The notes: a model not told the origin generated them from the letters alone. A DNA stretch of 64,000 nt from Schistocerca nitens (GCF_023898315.1 NC_064618.1:183449548-183513547), one strand, 5' to 3'. Counted from the first letter of the stretch, positions 23,251-33,744 are shown. A program made the numbers and translations.

Positions 23251-24082
23251 TGACAAACTGCCTATTGGCTTCTGTCTCGGGTTCTTCGGCCGACGTTCAT
23301 CTAATGATTTTTCTGACGTTTCGCCAGCACGAGTGGCTGGCATTGTCAGAGCTTCACCCTCCATTGCCGGTGGTGAACTGGAGGCGAGCTCGCGGCCGCA
23401 GACTATATGTACCTGGCGCGCCAACGTCCGAGGGCTTCTCCGCGGTCATTTCCGGTGCGGTTCTCCTCTTGCTACCTGCGACGGTCGTTCGCTGCAGTAC
23501 GGGAAGCCAGGATCCGTTTACCTTAAGGCTTTCCTCTTTCTTGTTGAAACTGTTCGCGTGTTTTTGGATTTCTACAGCTTCTCTGAACAAGCGCGTGTGA
23601 TAGTGCTTCTCTACAGCCAGAACTTCCGTGTCGGCGAATTTTATTACGTGGTCGGTCTCATTCAGTGCGTGCTCTGCCACGGCCGATTTCTCCACCTGCC
23701 CCAACCTGCAATGTCGCTTATGCTCTTTGATCCTGGTGTTAATGGATCGACCAGTCATTCCGACATAAACTTTTCCGCATGTGCAAGGTATACGGTATAT
23801 TCCCGACATTGCAAGTGGGTCTCTTTTCTCCTTCGCCGATCTAAGACACTCTTTGATCTTCCTTGTCGGTTTGAAAATCGTCTTTACGCTGTGTTTGCGC
23901 AATATACGGCCGATTCTGTCCGTCACTCTGGGGATGTATGGCAGAAAGGCCGTACCCGACATTTCTTTTTCTGGTTCCTTACTTCGCCGAGTGTTTGGCT
24001 CTGTTACACTTCTAATGTAATTTGTGGAGTACCCATTGCTCCTCAGAACAGTTTCCAGGTGTTGCATTTCTCGTTTGAGGTG
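23251..24082 (-). repeat. Penelope pLTR, downstream copy (3' end of element)
   Basis: Direct-repeat partner of 25811-26642. It holds the C-terminal coding part and about 100 bp of 3' untranslated sequence ending at 'caggcagtttgtca' (minus strand), with the hammerhead-like motif at 23313-23350. Confidence 0.95.
23313..23350 (-). ncRNA. Hammerhead-ribozyme-like motif in Penelope pLTR
   Basis: Minus strand: CTGACAA, T, stem II GCCAGC/GCTGGC around a 7-nt loop, GAAAC, then GTCAG. The CTGAC and GTCAG ends are complementary. It matches the hammerhead layout reported for PLE pLTRs, but position 8 of the core is A instead of G, which should impair cleavage. A second copy at 25873-25910 differs at one core base (TTGACAA). 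Confidence 0.6.
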
Positions 24083-25984
24083 TTGAGGCTCACATATTCG
24101 TCCTGCTCTCGTTACGAGCGTACTAATCATGCCTCTTTTCTGGCTCGGGTGGTGGTTTGACAGTTTGAGCAGGTATCGGTCCGTGTGTGTCGGTTTTCGA
24201 TACACGCTGTGTCCCAGGTTTTCGCCGTCCCTTGTGACCAGCACATCTAGAAATGACAGTTTCCTGTCCTTTTCTACCTCCATGGTAAATGTTATGTTGG
24301 CATGGAGGCTGTTCAAGTGTCTCAGGAATTCACAGAGCTGTTCTTCACCATGGCTCCACACCACGAAAGTATCATCGACGTACCTGTACCACACCTTAGG
24401 TTTGCAAGTCGCCGAGTCCAGTGCCTGTGCTTCGAATTGTTCCATGAAGAAGTTGGCCACCACTGGACTGAGAGGACTACCCATGGCGACGCCTTCCAGC
24501 TGTTCGTAGAAATCGCCATTCCACGTGAAATAGCTCGTGGTGAGACATGCATGGAAGAGCTTTTTGATGTCTTGCGGGAACATGGAACCGATGTGCTCCA
24601 GAGCGTCGCTGAGTGGCACTTTCGTAAATAACGAAACAACATCAAAACTGACCAGGATGTCGTTTGGCGCAAGTTTCAGTTTCTTCAGCTTCTCAATGAA
24701 GTGTCCTGAGTCCTTAATGTATGTGTCGGTCTTTCCCACGTGTGGCTGGAGCAGAGAGGCCAAGTGTTTCGCCAGTTTATACGTTGGTGAGCCAGGAGCA
24801 CTAACGATCGGTCTCAGTGGAACGTTGTTCTTATGGATCTTGGGTAATCCATACAGCCGAGGTGGTAGGGCTTCTGTGTTGCGCAGGTTTCTCTGTATGT
24901 CCGCCGGCAGAGAAGACGCCTTGATTAATCGATTCGTATTCCGAGTGATACGCTGCGTCGGATCTGCGCTTAGTTTTCGGTACGTCGTCGTATCTAATAG
25001 GTCTCGGATCTTTTGCTCATAATCTTCCGTCTTCATTACGACGGTCGCATTCCCCTTATCGGCAGGCAGTACCAATATACTCTTGTCGGCGTTGAGATTC
25101 TTAATGGCTTGTACCTCTTCTTTCTTCAGGTTGCAAGCTGGTGGTTTTGCTCGGCGCAGTATCCTGGCTGTTTCAGTGCGTATTTCCTCTGCCCTTTCAC
25201 AAGGAAGGGTCCGAATGGCTGCTTCGGTGTTGGCAATGATGTCCTCCATAGGTATAGTTCTCCGGATGATAGCGAAATTCCCTCCTTTTTGAAGGACTGA
25301 CACTTCCTCTTCGGTCAATTGTCGTTCAGTGAGGTTGACCACTGTGTGTGACATGTCGGGAATCGCCTTGTCGGTCTGCTTCCGGCATCTTTCAAACTTT
25401 TTCTTTTGCCGCTCGGTGCAGCGCTCGAGTTCGTTCTGCATGCTCCTGTGAGTGATGCTGTCGATCTTGTCCCAGTCGTCTCGATGCATTCTGCTACTTA
25501 GTTGATAGAAAATGTCCAGAAGTTCCTGATCCGTTCTTGCCAAGTCTCTCCGTGTTGTATGTATTCGCTCACGAAGAAAAGCTCGTTCCATTCTGTCGTA
25601 GATACGATGTGCTTGGGCGGTGGTGAATAGGCGCTTGCATCTCAAGAACTTCGGTGTAGCACATTCATCTCGGCACCGTGACAGAAAGGCGAGAGAGGAC
25701 ATCAGTCGCGCTTTCTTCTTCCGTCGTTGGTCAAGGCGTCGGTACAATCTGCAAATCTCCTCCCCGTAGAGGCGTAATACAAAATTGTTAAGGCTTTCGT
25801 GGCCACTTGTTGACAAACTGCCTATTGGCTTCTGTCTCGGGTTCTTCGGCCGACGTTCATCTAATGATTTTTCTGACGTTTCGCCAGCACGAGTGGCTGG
25901 CATTGTCAAAGCTTCACCCTCCATTGCCGGTGGTGAACTGGAGGCGAGCTCGCGGCCGCAGACTATATGTACCTGGCGCGCCAA
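23354..25984 (-). CDS. Penelope-type reverse transcriptase with GIY-YIG endonuclease
   Basis: Open frame of 876 codons without a stop. RT motifs in order: 'PADKGNATVVM' near 307-317, 'RLYGLPKIHK' 376-385, catalytic Asp in 'SFDVVSLF' (D448), 'MGSPLSPVVANFF' 501-513, catalytic YVDD 535-538 and 'KLSFLDVLV' 575-583. The C-terminal endonuclease has GIY at 728-730, YVG at 740-742 and 'RIKEHKRH' 751-758. Length is normal for the family. The protein would nick the target and copy element RNA in the nucleus. The first 58 residues are encoded by the upstream repeat copy (25984-25811), so the annotated start depends on the tandem arrangement; the next Met is residue 95. The second half of the long plus-strand frames over this gene is antisense shadow. 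Confidence 0.93.
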   Translation of the reverse strand: MARQVHIVCGRELASSSPPAMEGEALTMPATRAGETSEKSLDERRPKNPRQKPIGSLSTSGHESLNNFVLRLYGEEICRLYRRLDQRRKKKARLMSSLAFLSRCRDECATPKFLRCKRLFTTAQAHRIYDRMERAFLRERIHTTRRDLARTDQELLDIFYQLSSRMHRDDWDKIDSITHRSMQNELERCTERQKKKFERCRKQTDKAIPDMSHTVVNLTERQLTEEEVSVLQKGGNFAIIRRTIPMEDIIANTEAAIRTLPCERAEEIRTETARILRRAKPPACNLKKEEVQAIKNLNADKSILVLPADKGNATVVMKTEDYEQKIRDLLDTTTYRKLSADPTQRITRNTNRLIKASSLPADIQRNLRNTEALPPRLYGLPKIHKNNVPLRPIVSAPGSPTYKLAKHLASLLQPHVGKTDTYIKDSGHFIEKLKKLKLAPNDILVSFDVVSLFTKVPLSDALEHIGSMFPQDIKKLFHACLTTSYFTWNGDFYEQLEGVAMGSPLSPVVANFFMEQFEAQALDSATCKPKVWYRYVDDTFVVWSHGEEQLCEFLRHLNSLHANITFTMEVEKDRKLSFLDVLVTRDGENLGHSVYRKPTHTDRYLLKLSNHHPSQKRGMISTLVTRAGRICEPQHLKREMQHLETVLRSNGYSTNYIRSVTEPNTRRSKEPEKEMSGTAFLPYIPRVTDRIGRILRKHSVKTIFKPTRKIKECLRSAKEKRDPLAMSGIYRIPCTCGKVYVGMTGRSINTRIKEHKRHCRLGQVEKSAVAEHALNETDHVIKFADTEVLAVEKHYHTRLFREAVEIQKHANSFNKKEESLKVNGSWLPVLQRTTVAGSKRRTAPEMTAEKPSDVGAPGTYSLRPRARLQFTTGNGG

Positions 25985-26642
25985 CGTCCGAGGGCTTCTC
26001 CGCGGTCATTTCCGGTGCGGTTCTCCTCTTGCTACCTGCGACGGTCGTTCGCTGCAGTACGGGAAGCCAGGATCCGTTTACCTTAAGGCTTTCCTCTTTC
26101 TTGTTGAAACTGTTCGCGTGTTTTTGGATTTCTACAGCTTCTCTGAACAAGCGCGTGTGATAGTGCTTCTCTACAGCCAGAACTTCCGTGTCGGCGAATT
26201 TTATTACGTGGTCGGTCTCATTCAGTGCGTGCTCTGCCACGGCCGATTTCTCCACCTGCCCCAACCTGCAATGTCGCTTATGCTCTTTGATCCTGGTGTT
26301 AATGGATCGACCAGTCATTCCGACATAAACTTTTCCGCATGTGCAAGGTATACGGTATATTCCCGACATTGCAAGTGGGTCTCTTTTCTCCTTCGCCGAT
26401 CTAAGACACTCTTTGATCTTCCTTGTCGGTTTGAAAATCGTCTTTACGCTGTGTTTGCGCAATATACGGCCGATTCTGTCCGTCACTCTGGGGATGTATG
26501 GCAGAAAGGCCGTACCCGACATTTCTTTTTCTGGTTCCTTACTTCGCCGAGTGTTTGGCTCTGTTACACTTCTAATGTAATTTGTGGAGTACCCATTGCT
26601 CCTCAGAACAGTTTCCAGGTGTTGCATTTCTCGTTTGAGGTG
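25811..26642 (-). repeat. Penelope pLTR, upstream copy
   Basis: Direct repeat of 23251-24082 at a distance of 2,560 bp. On the minus strand its coding part (26642-25914) corresponds to residues 634-876 of the protein, including the whole GIY-YIG domain, but lacks the RT. Its translation is identical to the C-terminus of the complete copy. Confidence 0.95.
25873..25910 (-). ncRNA. Hammerhead-ribozyme-like motif, upstream pLTR copy
   Basis: Same position in the upstream repeat as 23313-23350. The first conserved C is T here (TTGACAA), so this copy is predicted to be further from an active core. Confidence 0.55.
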
Positions 26643-26788
26643 AACCTGGGACACAGCGTGTATCGAAAACCGACACACACGGACCGATACCTGCACAAAC
26701 TGTCAAACCACCACCCGAGCCAGAAAAGAGGCATGATTAGTACGCTCGTAACGAGAGCAGGACGAATATGTGAGCCTCAACACCTCTT
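26643..26788 (+). mobile_element. Inverted 5' segment of the Penelope element
   Basis: The plus strand encodes 'NLGHSVYRKPTHTDRYLHK' and then 'RAGRICEPQHL', which is PLE protein sequence running opposite to the element. It is the reverse complement of 24078-24223. The inverted piece is the sequence immediately 5' of the point where the direct partial copy begins; both end at 'cacctc'. One coding difference (LHK versus LLK) was seen. Confidence 0.92.
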
Positions 26789-27854
26789 ATGTAAGTTTAC
26801 GATTAGCGAGTGACTGGGTTTGCTGGCACTGATGTTATGCATACTGTCACACACATCGGTGAGTGAGTGTAATATTGTAATTCCCACCATCCTCATATGG
26901 CAGTTATTGTTTAGTAGTTCTTGCCGTCCTAACTCTTGTGGTTCAACACCACAATACAACTACGACGTCGCTTTATGCGCAAAGTAACAACATACGTTTG
27001 CTAATAGATTTTTTAAAAACTACCATTTTCCGGTAGTATATTTTCAGCGCAGGTAACGCAAAAACGTTCATTCATTCACGTGTCTTATGAAAACTTCTGA
27101 GTTCACTCTGCTGCATATGGTAATTTTTCAGAGAGTTCTCACAATACTCATGCATCGGAATATGTTTCTGTATTTCTGTACTGTTCCATTTCAATTAACA
27201 TTTTGAATTGTTTAGCTGTCCCTCCCAGTGGTATATGTTTTCTTCAGTTTTTAATCAGAGGTCAACCAACATTTCTATGCTCTGATATGCTGCCGGCGCA
27301 GTAAAATCAGGGTAACCTTTCAACATATTCGCTGTAAAGGGAATAATGTAATAAGATATTTTCTAAATATAATAACACATTCACTTCACACAAATCCACT
27401 TCCCTCGACAGATGTTCAGTTAATATAAAATGATCATCCTGCTCAAATAAATCACTTTTAATAAATAAAGAACTAACGCTGTACGTGTATTGTCATAAAA
27501 CACAAACTTGTGTTGAGTTGAGCTGTAAATGTTACTTTGATGTAATGTCACATTGTCGACGGGATGGGCATATATTAACGTATTTAAGTGTACCAATAAC
27601 TGGAAATCGAACGGATTCATGTCCGATGAATGTGCTGGCCGTCGCCTAGGAAACGTTGCTTTGAGGTACTATCGCACTATCCGTAGAAAATGAGGCGGTA
27701 ACCCCGTCGTCGTCCATTAAACCAAAGTCATTGTCTTTCTACAACACTAACGCTATACAAGGGCGCTGGAAATTCAGCGCCCAGAAATAGGTGATACATA
27801 GCCGGCCCACAGTCACTCTGTTTGGCAAACTGCATGGTCCTATGACTCCTTTGT
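26789..27854. other. No gene recognised
   Basis: About 1.1 kb of AT-rich sequence with no supported ORF, terminal repeat or known family. Confidence 0.45.
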
Positions 27855-28184
27855 GCCGACGGCCTTGCCGCAGTGGTAACACCAGTTTTACTCATATCAC
27901 CGAAGTTAAGCGCTGTCGGGTTGGACTAGCCCTTGGGTGGGTGACCATCCGGTCTTCCAAGCGCAGCTGGCATGCCGGGTGCACTCAGCCCTTGTGAGAC
28001 AAACTGAGGAGCTACTTGATTGAGAAGTAGCGGCTCCGGTCTCGTAAACAGACATACGGCCGGGAGAGCGGTGTGGTGACAACATGCCCCTACGTATCCG
28101 CATCCAGGGACGTCTGTAGGCTGAGGTTGACACGGCGGCCGGTCGGTACCGTTGGGCCTTCGTGACCTGTTCAGGAGGAGTATC
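27855..28184 (+). mobile_element. 5S-rRNA-derived SINE (SINE3-like)
   Basis: The first ~115 bp ('gccgacggccttgccgcagt', 'atcaccgaagttaagcgctg', 'gggtgggtgaccatccgg') follow the 5S rRNA gene including its internal RNA polymerase III control region. The rest ('gaggagctacttgattgag', 'gccgggagagcggtgtggtg') is unrelated SINE body. It is not a 5S gene: the 3' half of the 5S sequence is absent and the position is solitary. The 3' boundary is approximate. Confidence 0.85.
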
Positions 28185-30164
28185 CGTCACCGACAATTTG
28201 TACACACTAATGGTGATCCTGATACCTCAGAAGGTTTATTAGCTGCCCACATGTGCGCATCGTCGTAAATGACTATGAATCCGGCAGTCCTTTAACTGAA
28301 CTTTCAGTTCAGGCACGATTTTCTATCATTCTTCACCGTACAATTTTGTTTGTGGAGATTTGGTAATACGGAATGCCAGAAAAGACTGAAACAGTTAAGT
28401 GAGAATATCAGATATCATCCTTCGATAATGTTTAGTCATAATATCACCTTTTTCTCTAATTACAAAATTCATCCTACTTTGTTTTTATGTTTAAAAATCT
28501 GGTAGAAAAAAGGTTAATTACTTTCAATTCTCTTCACGTTGCTTCACAGAGGCTGACACAAAAAAGCTCTCTTTCCAGGGTAAAAGCGGTGCAAAATTAA
28601 TTAGTGTCGTATAAGAGGAGCCGATAGGCACATTGAGTGATCGCTGTAATTAGAGGCTTGTGTGCCTAACAACACACGTTTATTGGAGGCTGCAGAGCTT
28701 TCCGCTAAATTGTTTCCGGCCCACTGCCGCTCACTATAACGCTATGTAATTTTGCCTGTTAGGCACACACACTTCACATGTCACTCTGCCGACACTTTGG
28801 CACCGACGGTGCTTCTTCCTCTTCGTATTCCGCAAGCCTATTGTAGTGCATGGCCGCGCGCACTCCGCGTAACTACTTGTAAAGTGGCTGTTTGAATGCC
28901 TTCTCGTGCCCCGTGATTTATCCTTTACTTTCTTCTTGATCCAAGCGTGAGGTATACCGCAGAGCAGTATAACTGTATGTACGATGCAGAGTTCCATATT
29001 TCAAAAGACTTTGGCGAGATAAACGTCGTCTTTCTGCTACAGATTTCCATTTAACTTATTGGACTTTCTCATTTACAGTTTTGCATGGACCGTACTGAAC
29101 TTTTAGGATCCAAGCAGCGAACGGCTGATATCGCTCATATCTCCATAGGACGACTTTTTGAGGCCTTAGCGCTGCAACACAGTACTGGGTATTGTGCTGG
29201 AGCAATATCTGTAATATCACAAGTTATCTTGTGTACTTTTTTCCAATTCTTGCATGCTTGTGTACAAAATTCTACAGGGAGCTTAATGTTTATTATATTG
29301 TGAAAGATCTGTTTTTGACTTTTTACTATTTGTAACTATTCGTAACAAAAGACTGTTTTAGGTGATGGATTAGTGGCATTAGTATATTAACTGTAGAAGG
29401 GTGGATTGTCTTTGAAGTATCTTTAGAGGGCTGTGGCGGCTCTCTCTTAAAATTAAAAGTTAAAAGAAAATGAATCGTTACCTGAGCTCCAAAATTCGAG
29501 ATTTTTTGGTATTGTGCCCTAAGTGAACCACCGTTAGGAGTGGCCTAAATTGGAATCCACATGAAAATATTAATTTGTCAACATAAAACTGAAAACAGGG
29601 CTCCCGAAAACGCATTGTCGTTAACAATATTCCGCTCCTATGTACTTCTTAAGTTACAGATAATACTAGAGGATAAAAAAATTCTGCGGATCAGTTAATA
29701 AAAGAAGACTTCACTGTATATTTTGTTATTAGAATCGAAACTAGAATATTTTATATTCAGTTTTTATTTTTTCAAACGAAATGATTGACCACTGGTATAA
29801 CTGCAGATGATCTTTAAAGAAAATTAGATGCGCTGTGTATCGACAGAACAGACTTTAAATCATTGTTAATGATGGCAGCAGTAGCCCTAGCCAGGCACAG
29901 ATACAGATGCGTGGATCTGAAGTGGAAACAACACTAAGGCTGGCTATTCAGTGTTCAATTAGTCCTCTGTTTATCGTGAAGTGGCATGCCCTGGATGAAG
30001 TGCCATGACGCCGTGCCTCCACATTCCACGGAAGTCGATGCTGTGTAGCGGCTTGGAATTTCTTTGACGGCCATATACAATAAACGTTTTCCACGAATCA
30101 TTAATAAAAGTCTGAATGAAAAATTGAAACCACGTTAGCTGTATTAGTTCAGATTTATTGAGCT
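28185..30164. other. No gene recognised
   Basis: About 2 kb with short frames on both strands (for example 28734-28997 minus, 29085-29303 plus). None has a recognisable domain, and no duplicate of this stretch was noticed in the window. Confidence 0.45.
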
Positions 30165-30204
30165 ACGACGGTTTCGTCCTTAGAGCATCTTCAGGCTGCC
30201 GGCA
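30165..30204 (-). ncRNA. Hammerhead-like core, orphan and degenerate
   Basis: Minus strand: CTGAAGA at 30194-30188, an imperfect stem, then CGAAAC at 30176-30171 followed by CGTC. Boxes match the hammerhead core including G8, but stem II pairing is weak. Probably the 3' remnant of a PLE or related retroelement. Confidence 0.35.
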
Positions 30205-30842
30205 GTTAACCAAAAGAAGAAATAGGGCTACATCTACTGCATATTAACGAATAAAATAAAGTAAGCACTTCACAGCGACAACCGTCTTACACTAAACCCT
30301 CACGAAGTAATGAGCAGTATGTAATGTACACAATGTATGTAATGCTAAAGACCAAATTGAGATAGAACTCTGCTGCCCGCCTGGCGTAAGTATGGAGAGC
30401 AGACTGTCCAGAAAGGCTTCTCCATGAGAGAGGTAAAGATGTAAACACAGTACTTTGTGTTGTCATTGAGCATGTGCAAGGCTGAAATAACTAAACTGGA
30501 TAATGTCAGTCGTGTGTTGATAATGAAACCCCAGCTGTACCAATAGCAGGAAGTATAACACAGCTTGTTTGTAATTCTACTAACAACATACGACGAAATC
30601 CACTTTTTTCGGTGTTTTAGTTCTTTCACGTTTTCAGTGATTGTGCGTCTTTTATGACAACGTTTTTCCTGGTTTGTCGTCGTTATGTGAGAATTTAATT
30701 ACAGTTCCTGATACATTTGTAACTATACTTCAGAATTATTCGCTTAGAGTCACATCTGTCAAATGATGGTGCAGTTTAGTGTAAACGCTGTGATCTGTCT
30801 CATTGTTATTGTGCATGATTATTTTGTCGACCTTTCTTCATA
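30205..30842. other. No gene recognised
   Basis: A 94-codon minus-strand frame (30345-30629) has no recognisable domain. Nothing else was seen. Confidence 0.4.
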
Positions 30843-31067
30843 TTTACTTTTTATTCGTTCAGATTAATCTTGTAATGGTTTTTTACTCCTTAAGATCAGT
30901 TTTGTACTGAAGCTTTTTGCATTTTTTGTAACGATTTCAATCGCACAATCGATTTACTTTTTATTCGTTCAGATTAATCTTGTAATGGTTTTTTACTCCT
31001 TAAGATCAGTTTTGTACTGAAGCTTTTTGCATTTTTTGTAACGATTTCAATCGCACAATCGATTTAC
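30843..31067. repeat. Perfect 110-bp tandem duplication
   Basis: 30843-30952 and 30953-31062 appear identical base for base ('tttactttttattcgttcag' to 'tcgcacaatcga'), plus 5 bp of a third unit. Identity in otherwise diverged sequence implies a recent duplication, or possibly an assembly artefact. Confidence 0.93.
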
Positions 31068-31833
31068 GCACTCGACAGAGATCAAGTACCGCGTTAACGT
31101 CTTTTCTTTTCTCGTGGAGGCATCCTATGCGGACAGTTTACTGTGTACAGCATGCCGTGCCTCCTCTCCATATTTCCACCAGGAATGTTGCAGATGACTG
31201 TTTGTGGATTTGGTCTTTAATAGAGTTTCGCCCTACCAAAACTGCTGGTGTGCCTTCAGTGTGCCGTACAACACAGAATTTGGACAGAATCTGACTGAAG
31301 GCGTATGTTGAAATCATCGGGCAAAATTTTAGTCATGCGTTAAAAGAGATCGCCGGTGACTTTGTAGTGCTTTACTGGTTCAGGGATGTAATCAGGCGAT
31401 AATGTGGCCCTTGTAACATTTATAATGTTTAAACCAGTGACTGATACTCGGATAAACTGAACTACTATTCAATATAACTCATGTATCTCTGTTGCTGTCC
31501 TAAAAATTGAAGTGGTCGAATCGTGAAATGCTGTCGGTTAAAATGAGCCACGAAAACTGTTTGAAACTGTATAACTGTATTTTTAATTAGCGTTGCCGAA
31601 GTGGTTAAAAACTGTAACTGATTATTAAATAATCTGTTCTTTGAAATTGTAGTGTGCAGTTCAGTGAAGGGCTATAATGTCTGACGTCATAAAACGTGAT
31701 TTGCAATTCCCACACAGGAAGTTAACAGATGAAACTGCAACATAAAATTACTATTTCAGTTTTGAAAGAATGAATCGCCAAAAAGTTCCTCTAAAAATGC
31801 CCAGTGTTATTCGTACAAAATTCTAGACGCTGG
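31068..31833. other. No gene recognised
   Basis: No supported ORF or repeat. Confidence 0.45.
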
Positions 31834-32032
31834 CCGGCCGAAGTGCCCGAGCGGTACTAGGCGCTAGTCTGGAACCGCGCGACCGCTACGGTCACAGGTT
31901 CGAATCCTGCCTCGAGCATGGATGTGCGTGATGTCCTTAGGTTAGTTAGGTTTAAGTAGTTCTAAGTTCTAGGGGACTGATGACCTCAGAAGTTAAGTCC
32001 CATAGTGCTCAGAGCCATTTGAACCATTTTTT
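31834..32032 (+). mobile_element. tRNA-headed SINE, type-1 head
   Basis: Runs from 'gccggccgaagtgcccgagc' to 'gagccatttgaaccattttt'. The flanks ttctagacgctg (31822-31833) and ttctaggcgctg (32033-32044) are a 12-bp target-site duplication with one mismatch. The tail is a short T run on the sense strand. Confidence 0.92.
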
Positions 32033-32449
32033 TTCTAGGCGCTGAATAATACTCACTTGAATTTAACACCGCACTGTGACCAAATAAAATTGTCTGCACA
32101 TGAAATTTGAACAGAATTTTGCCTAAAGTGATCTGGTAATGAGTTCTGAAAATTAAAGCTAACTGAATGATCCAACCGTAACCTGACTGTAATGTAAAAC
32201 TGACCATAACCATTATTCTTAGTTCACCTGTAGGATGGTAAAATCGGTGATTCTCGAGCTGATGAATATAAAATATACAGCGCAGCAGCAAGCAGGCAAA
32301 ATAGGAAAGAAAAACCCTTTCACAGTGCAACGCAAGGACATACAACCATTCTAAGCAGCTCACGTCTTACTCACTGTGTTCCGCAAAATGTAGTGCGGCG
32401 ACACACATAATCAAAAATACTATATAATTTCTTGAGGAGAAGGTGGTAG

Positions 32450-32646
32450 CCGGCCGGAGTGGCCATGCGGTTCTAGGCGCATCAGTTCGGAACCGTGCGG
32501 CCGCTGGGGTCGCAGGTTCGAATCGTGCCTCGGGCATGGATGTGTGTGATGTCCTTAGGTTAGTTAGGTTTAAGTAGTTCTAAGTCTAGGGGACTGATGA
32601 CCTCAGATGTTAAGTCCCATAGTGCTTAGAGCCATTTGAACCATTT
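32450..32646 (+). mobile_element. tRNA-headed SINE, type-1 head
   Basis: Full-length copy ('ccggccggagtggccatgcg' to 'gagccatttgaaccatttt'). The B box reads 'ggttcgaatcgtgcc' with one change from the other copies. The target-site duplication is not clear. Confidence 0.92.
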
Positions 32647-32954
32647 TGAACAATGCGGCGGTAGTTTTACCCGGAAATCTTGACTTCTGAGATTCCGTTA
32701 TACCACATCATATTTCACACTCCGTCCTTCACTGTATCTTTGCATTCTGCAAGCTATCTCAGTCCAGTCAGCGGCTTGCTAACATCCGACTCTCTCACTA
32801 GCCTGAGCTAGAATGCCTACTGCAACGACTATAACACCAAAGATCACACTACTTCTATTCAGCACCTCTGTGGCACAACATATCGACTATCGAAACATAC
32901 TGATAGAGAAATGTTCAGCGTAAAATGTGAAATACGACATATCCAACAGAAATA
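32647..32954. other. No gene recognised
   Basis: Short spacer before Tc1-D. I see nothing supported. Confidence 0.4.
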
Positions 32955-33744
32955 CACTGACGGAAAGAAATGACTTGCGCTACGTAACCAAAAGTTGGTA
33001 GGCATGTTTCTACATCTGAGAGATTATGTCTATTCACATTTCGGATAAGAGTGCCGCTAGTAGTGCCACTATGGGAACGAAAATCAGGTTCTCTTTAAAT
33101 ATACCCTCTGACGGTTGTGAGCGTTAATTACCTTTGAGGTTGCCCATGATGACTTAATGTTAGTCAAGAATGCCTTCAAGGCGATAAAGAAGTCATTATC
33201 AACATACAACTGAATTCGAACGAGGTCGTGTAATGGAGTAATGAGAAGCTAGATGTTCGTTCTGCGATACAGCAGAAAGACTTTGCAGCAATGTGACCCC
33301 TGTACTTGACTGCTGGTAGTGGTGGTCATGAGAACGTACGGTCGCACGAAGACCGGACTCCGGACGGCCAAGTGGCTCTACCGAGAAAGAAGACCATTGC
33401 GTTCGGCATGTGGCTCTGGCGCATTGCACTGCATCTCCAGCAGCAATTTAAGCGGCAGTGACACCACAACTAACTGTTACAAATCGGGTAGGGTGGAGTT
33501 CTTTTGTGTTTTCTGATGATAACCGGTCTGTCTTGGCGCCAGTAATGACCTGTGTTGCCTAGAAGGACAATTGAGGGCATGTAACAGACTTGCTTGCTAG
33601 CTAGACACACTGGAACTACACCTGTATTTATGGTCTGAGATACGATTTCGTATGACAGCAGGAGCACTCTCGTAGTTGTCCCACGTACACTGACGTCAAA
33701 TTTGTACGTCTGTTTGGTGATCTGAACTCTTGTGCTAACACTCA

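Larger units (their letters stand above)
23251..26788 (-). mobile_element. Penelope-like element, tandem form with pLTRs and 5' inversion
   Basis: Read on the minus strand from 26788: an inverted piece (26788-26642), a partial unit (26642-25811), then a complete unit (25810-23251). The partial unit repeats the 3' part of the complete one: 25811-26642 matches 23251-24082 over 832 bp with the single difference I could find at 25908/23348. This head-to-tail partial duplication ('pseudo-LTR') is the usual genomic form of PLEs. Near identity of the repeats and an open 876-codon frame indicate a recent insertion. PLEs encode an RT related to telomerase plus a GIY-YIG endonuclease. Confidence 0.93.

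Noticed and set aside
23225..24160. 311-codon plus-strand ORF (and its 342-codon counterpart at 25785-26813)
   Set aside because: Both are antisense to the Penelope frame, show no conserved domain on that strand, and their only real coding match (end of 25785-26813) is the inverted PLE segment.
27855..27970. 5S rRNA gene
   Set aside because: Only the 5' and middle part of 5S is recognisable, and it continues into a SINE body. It is a solitary, degenerate copy.
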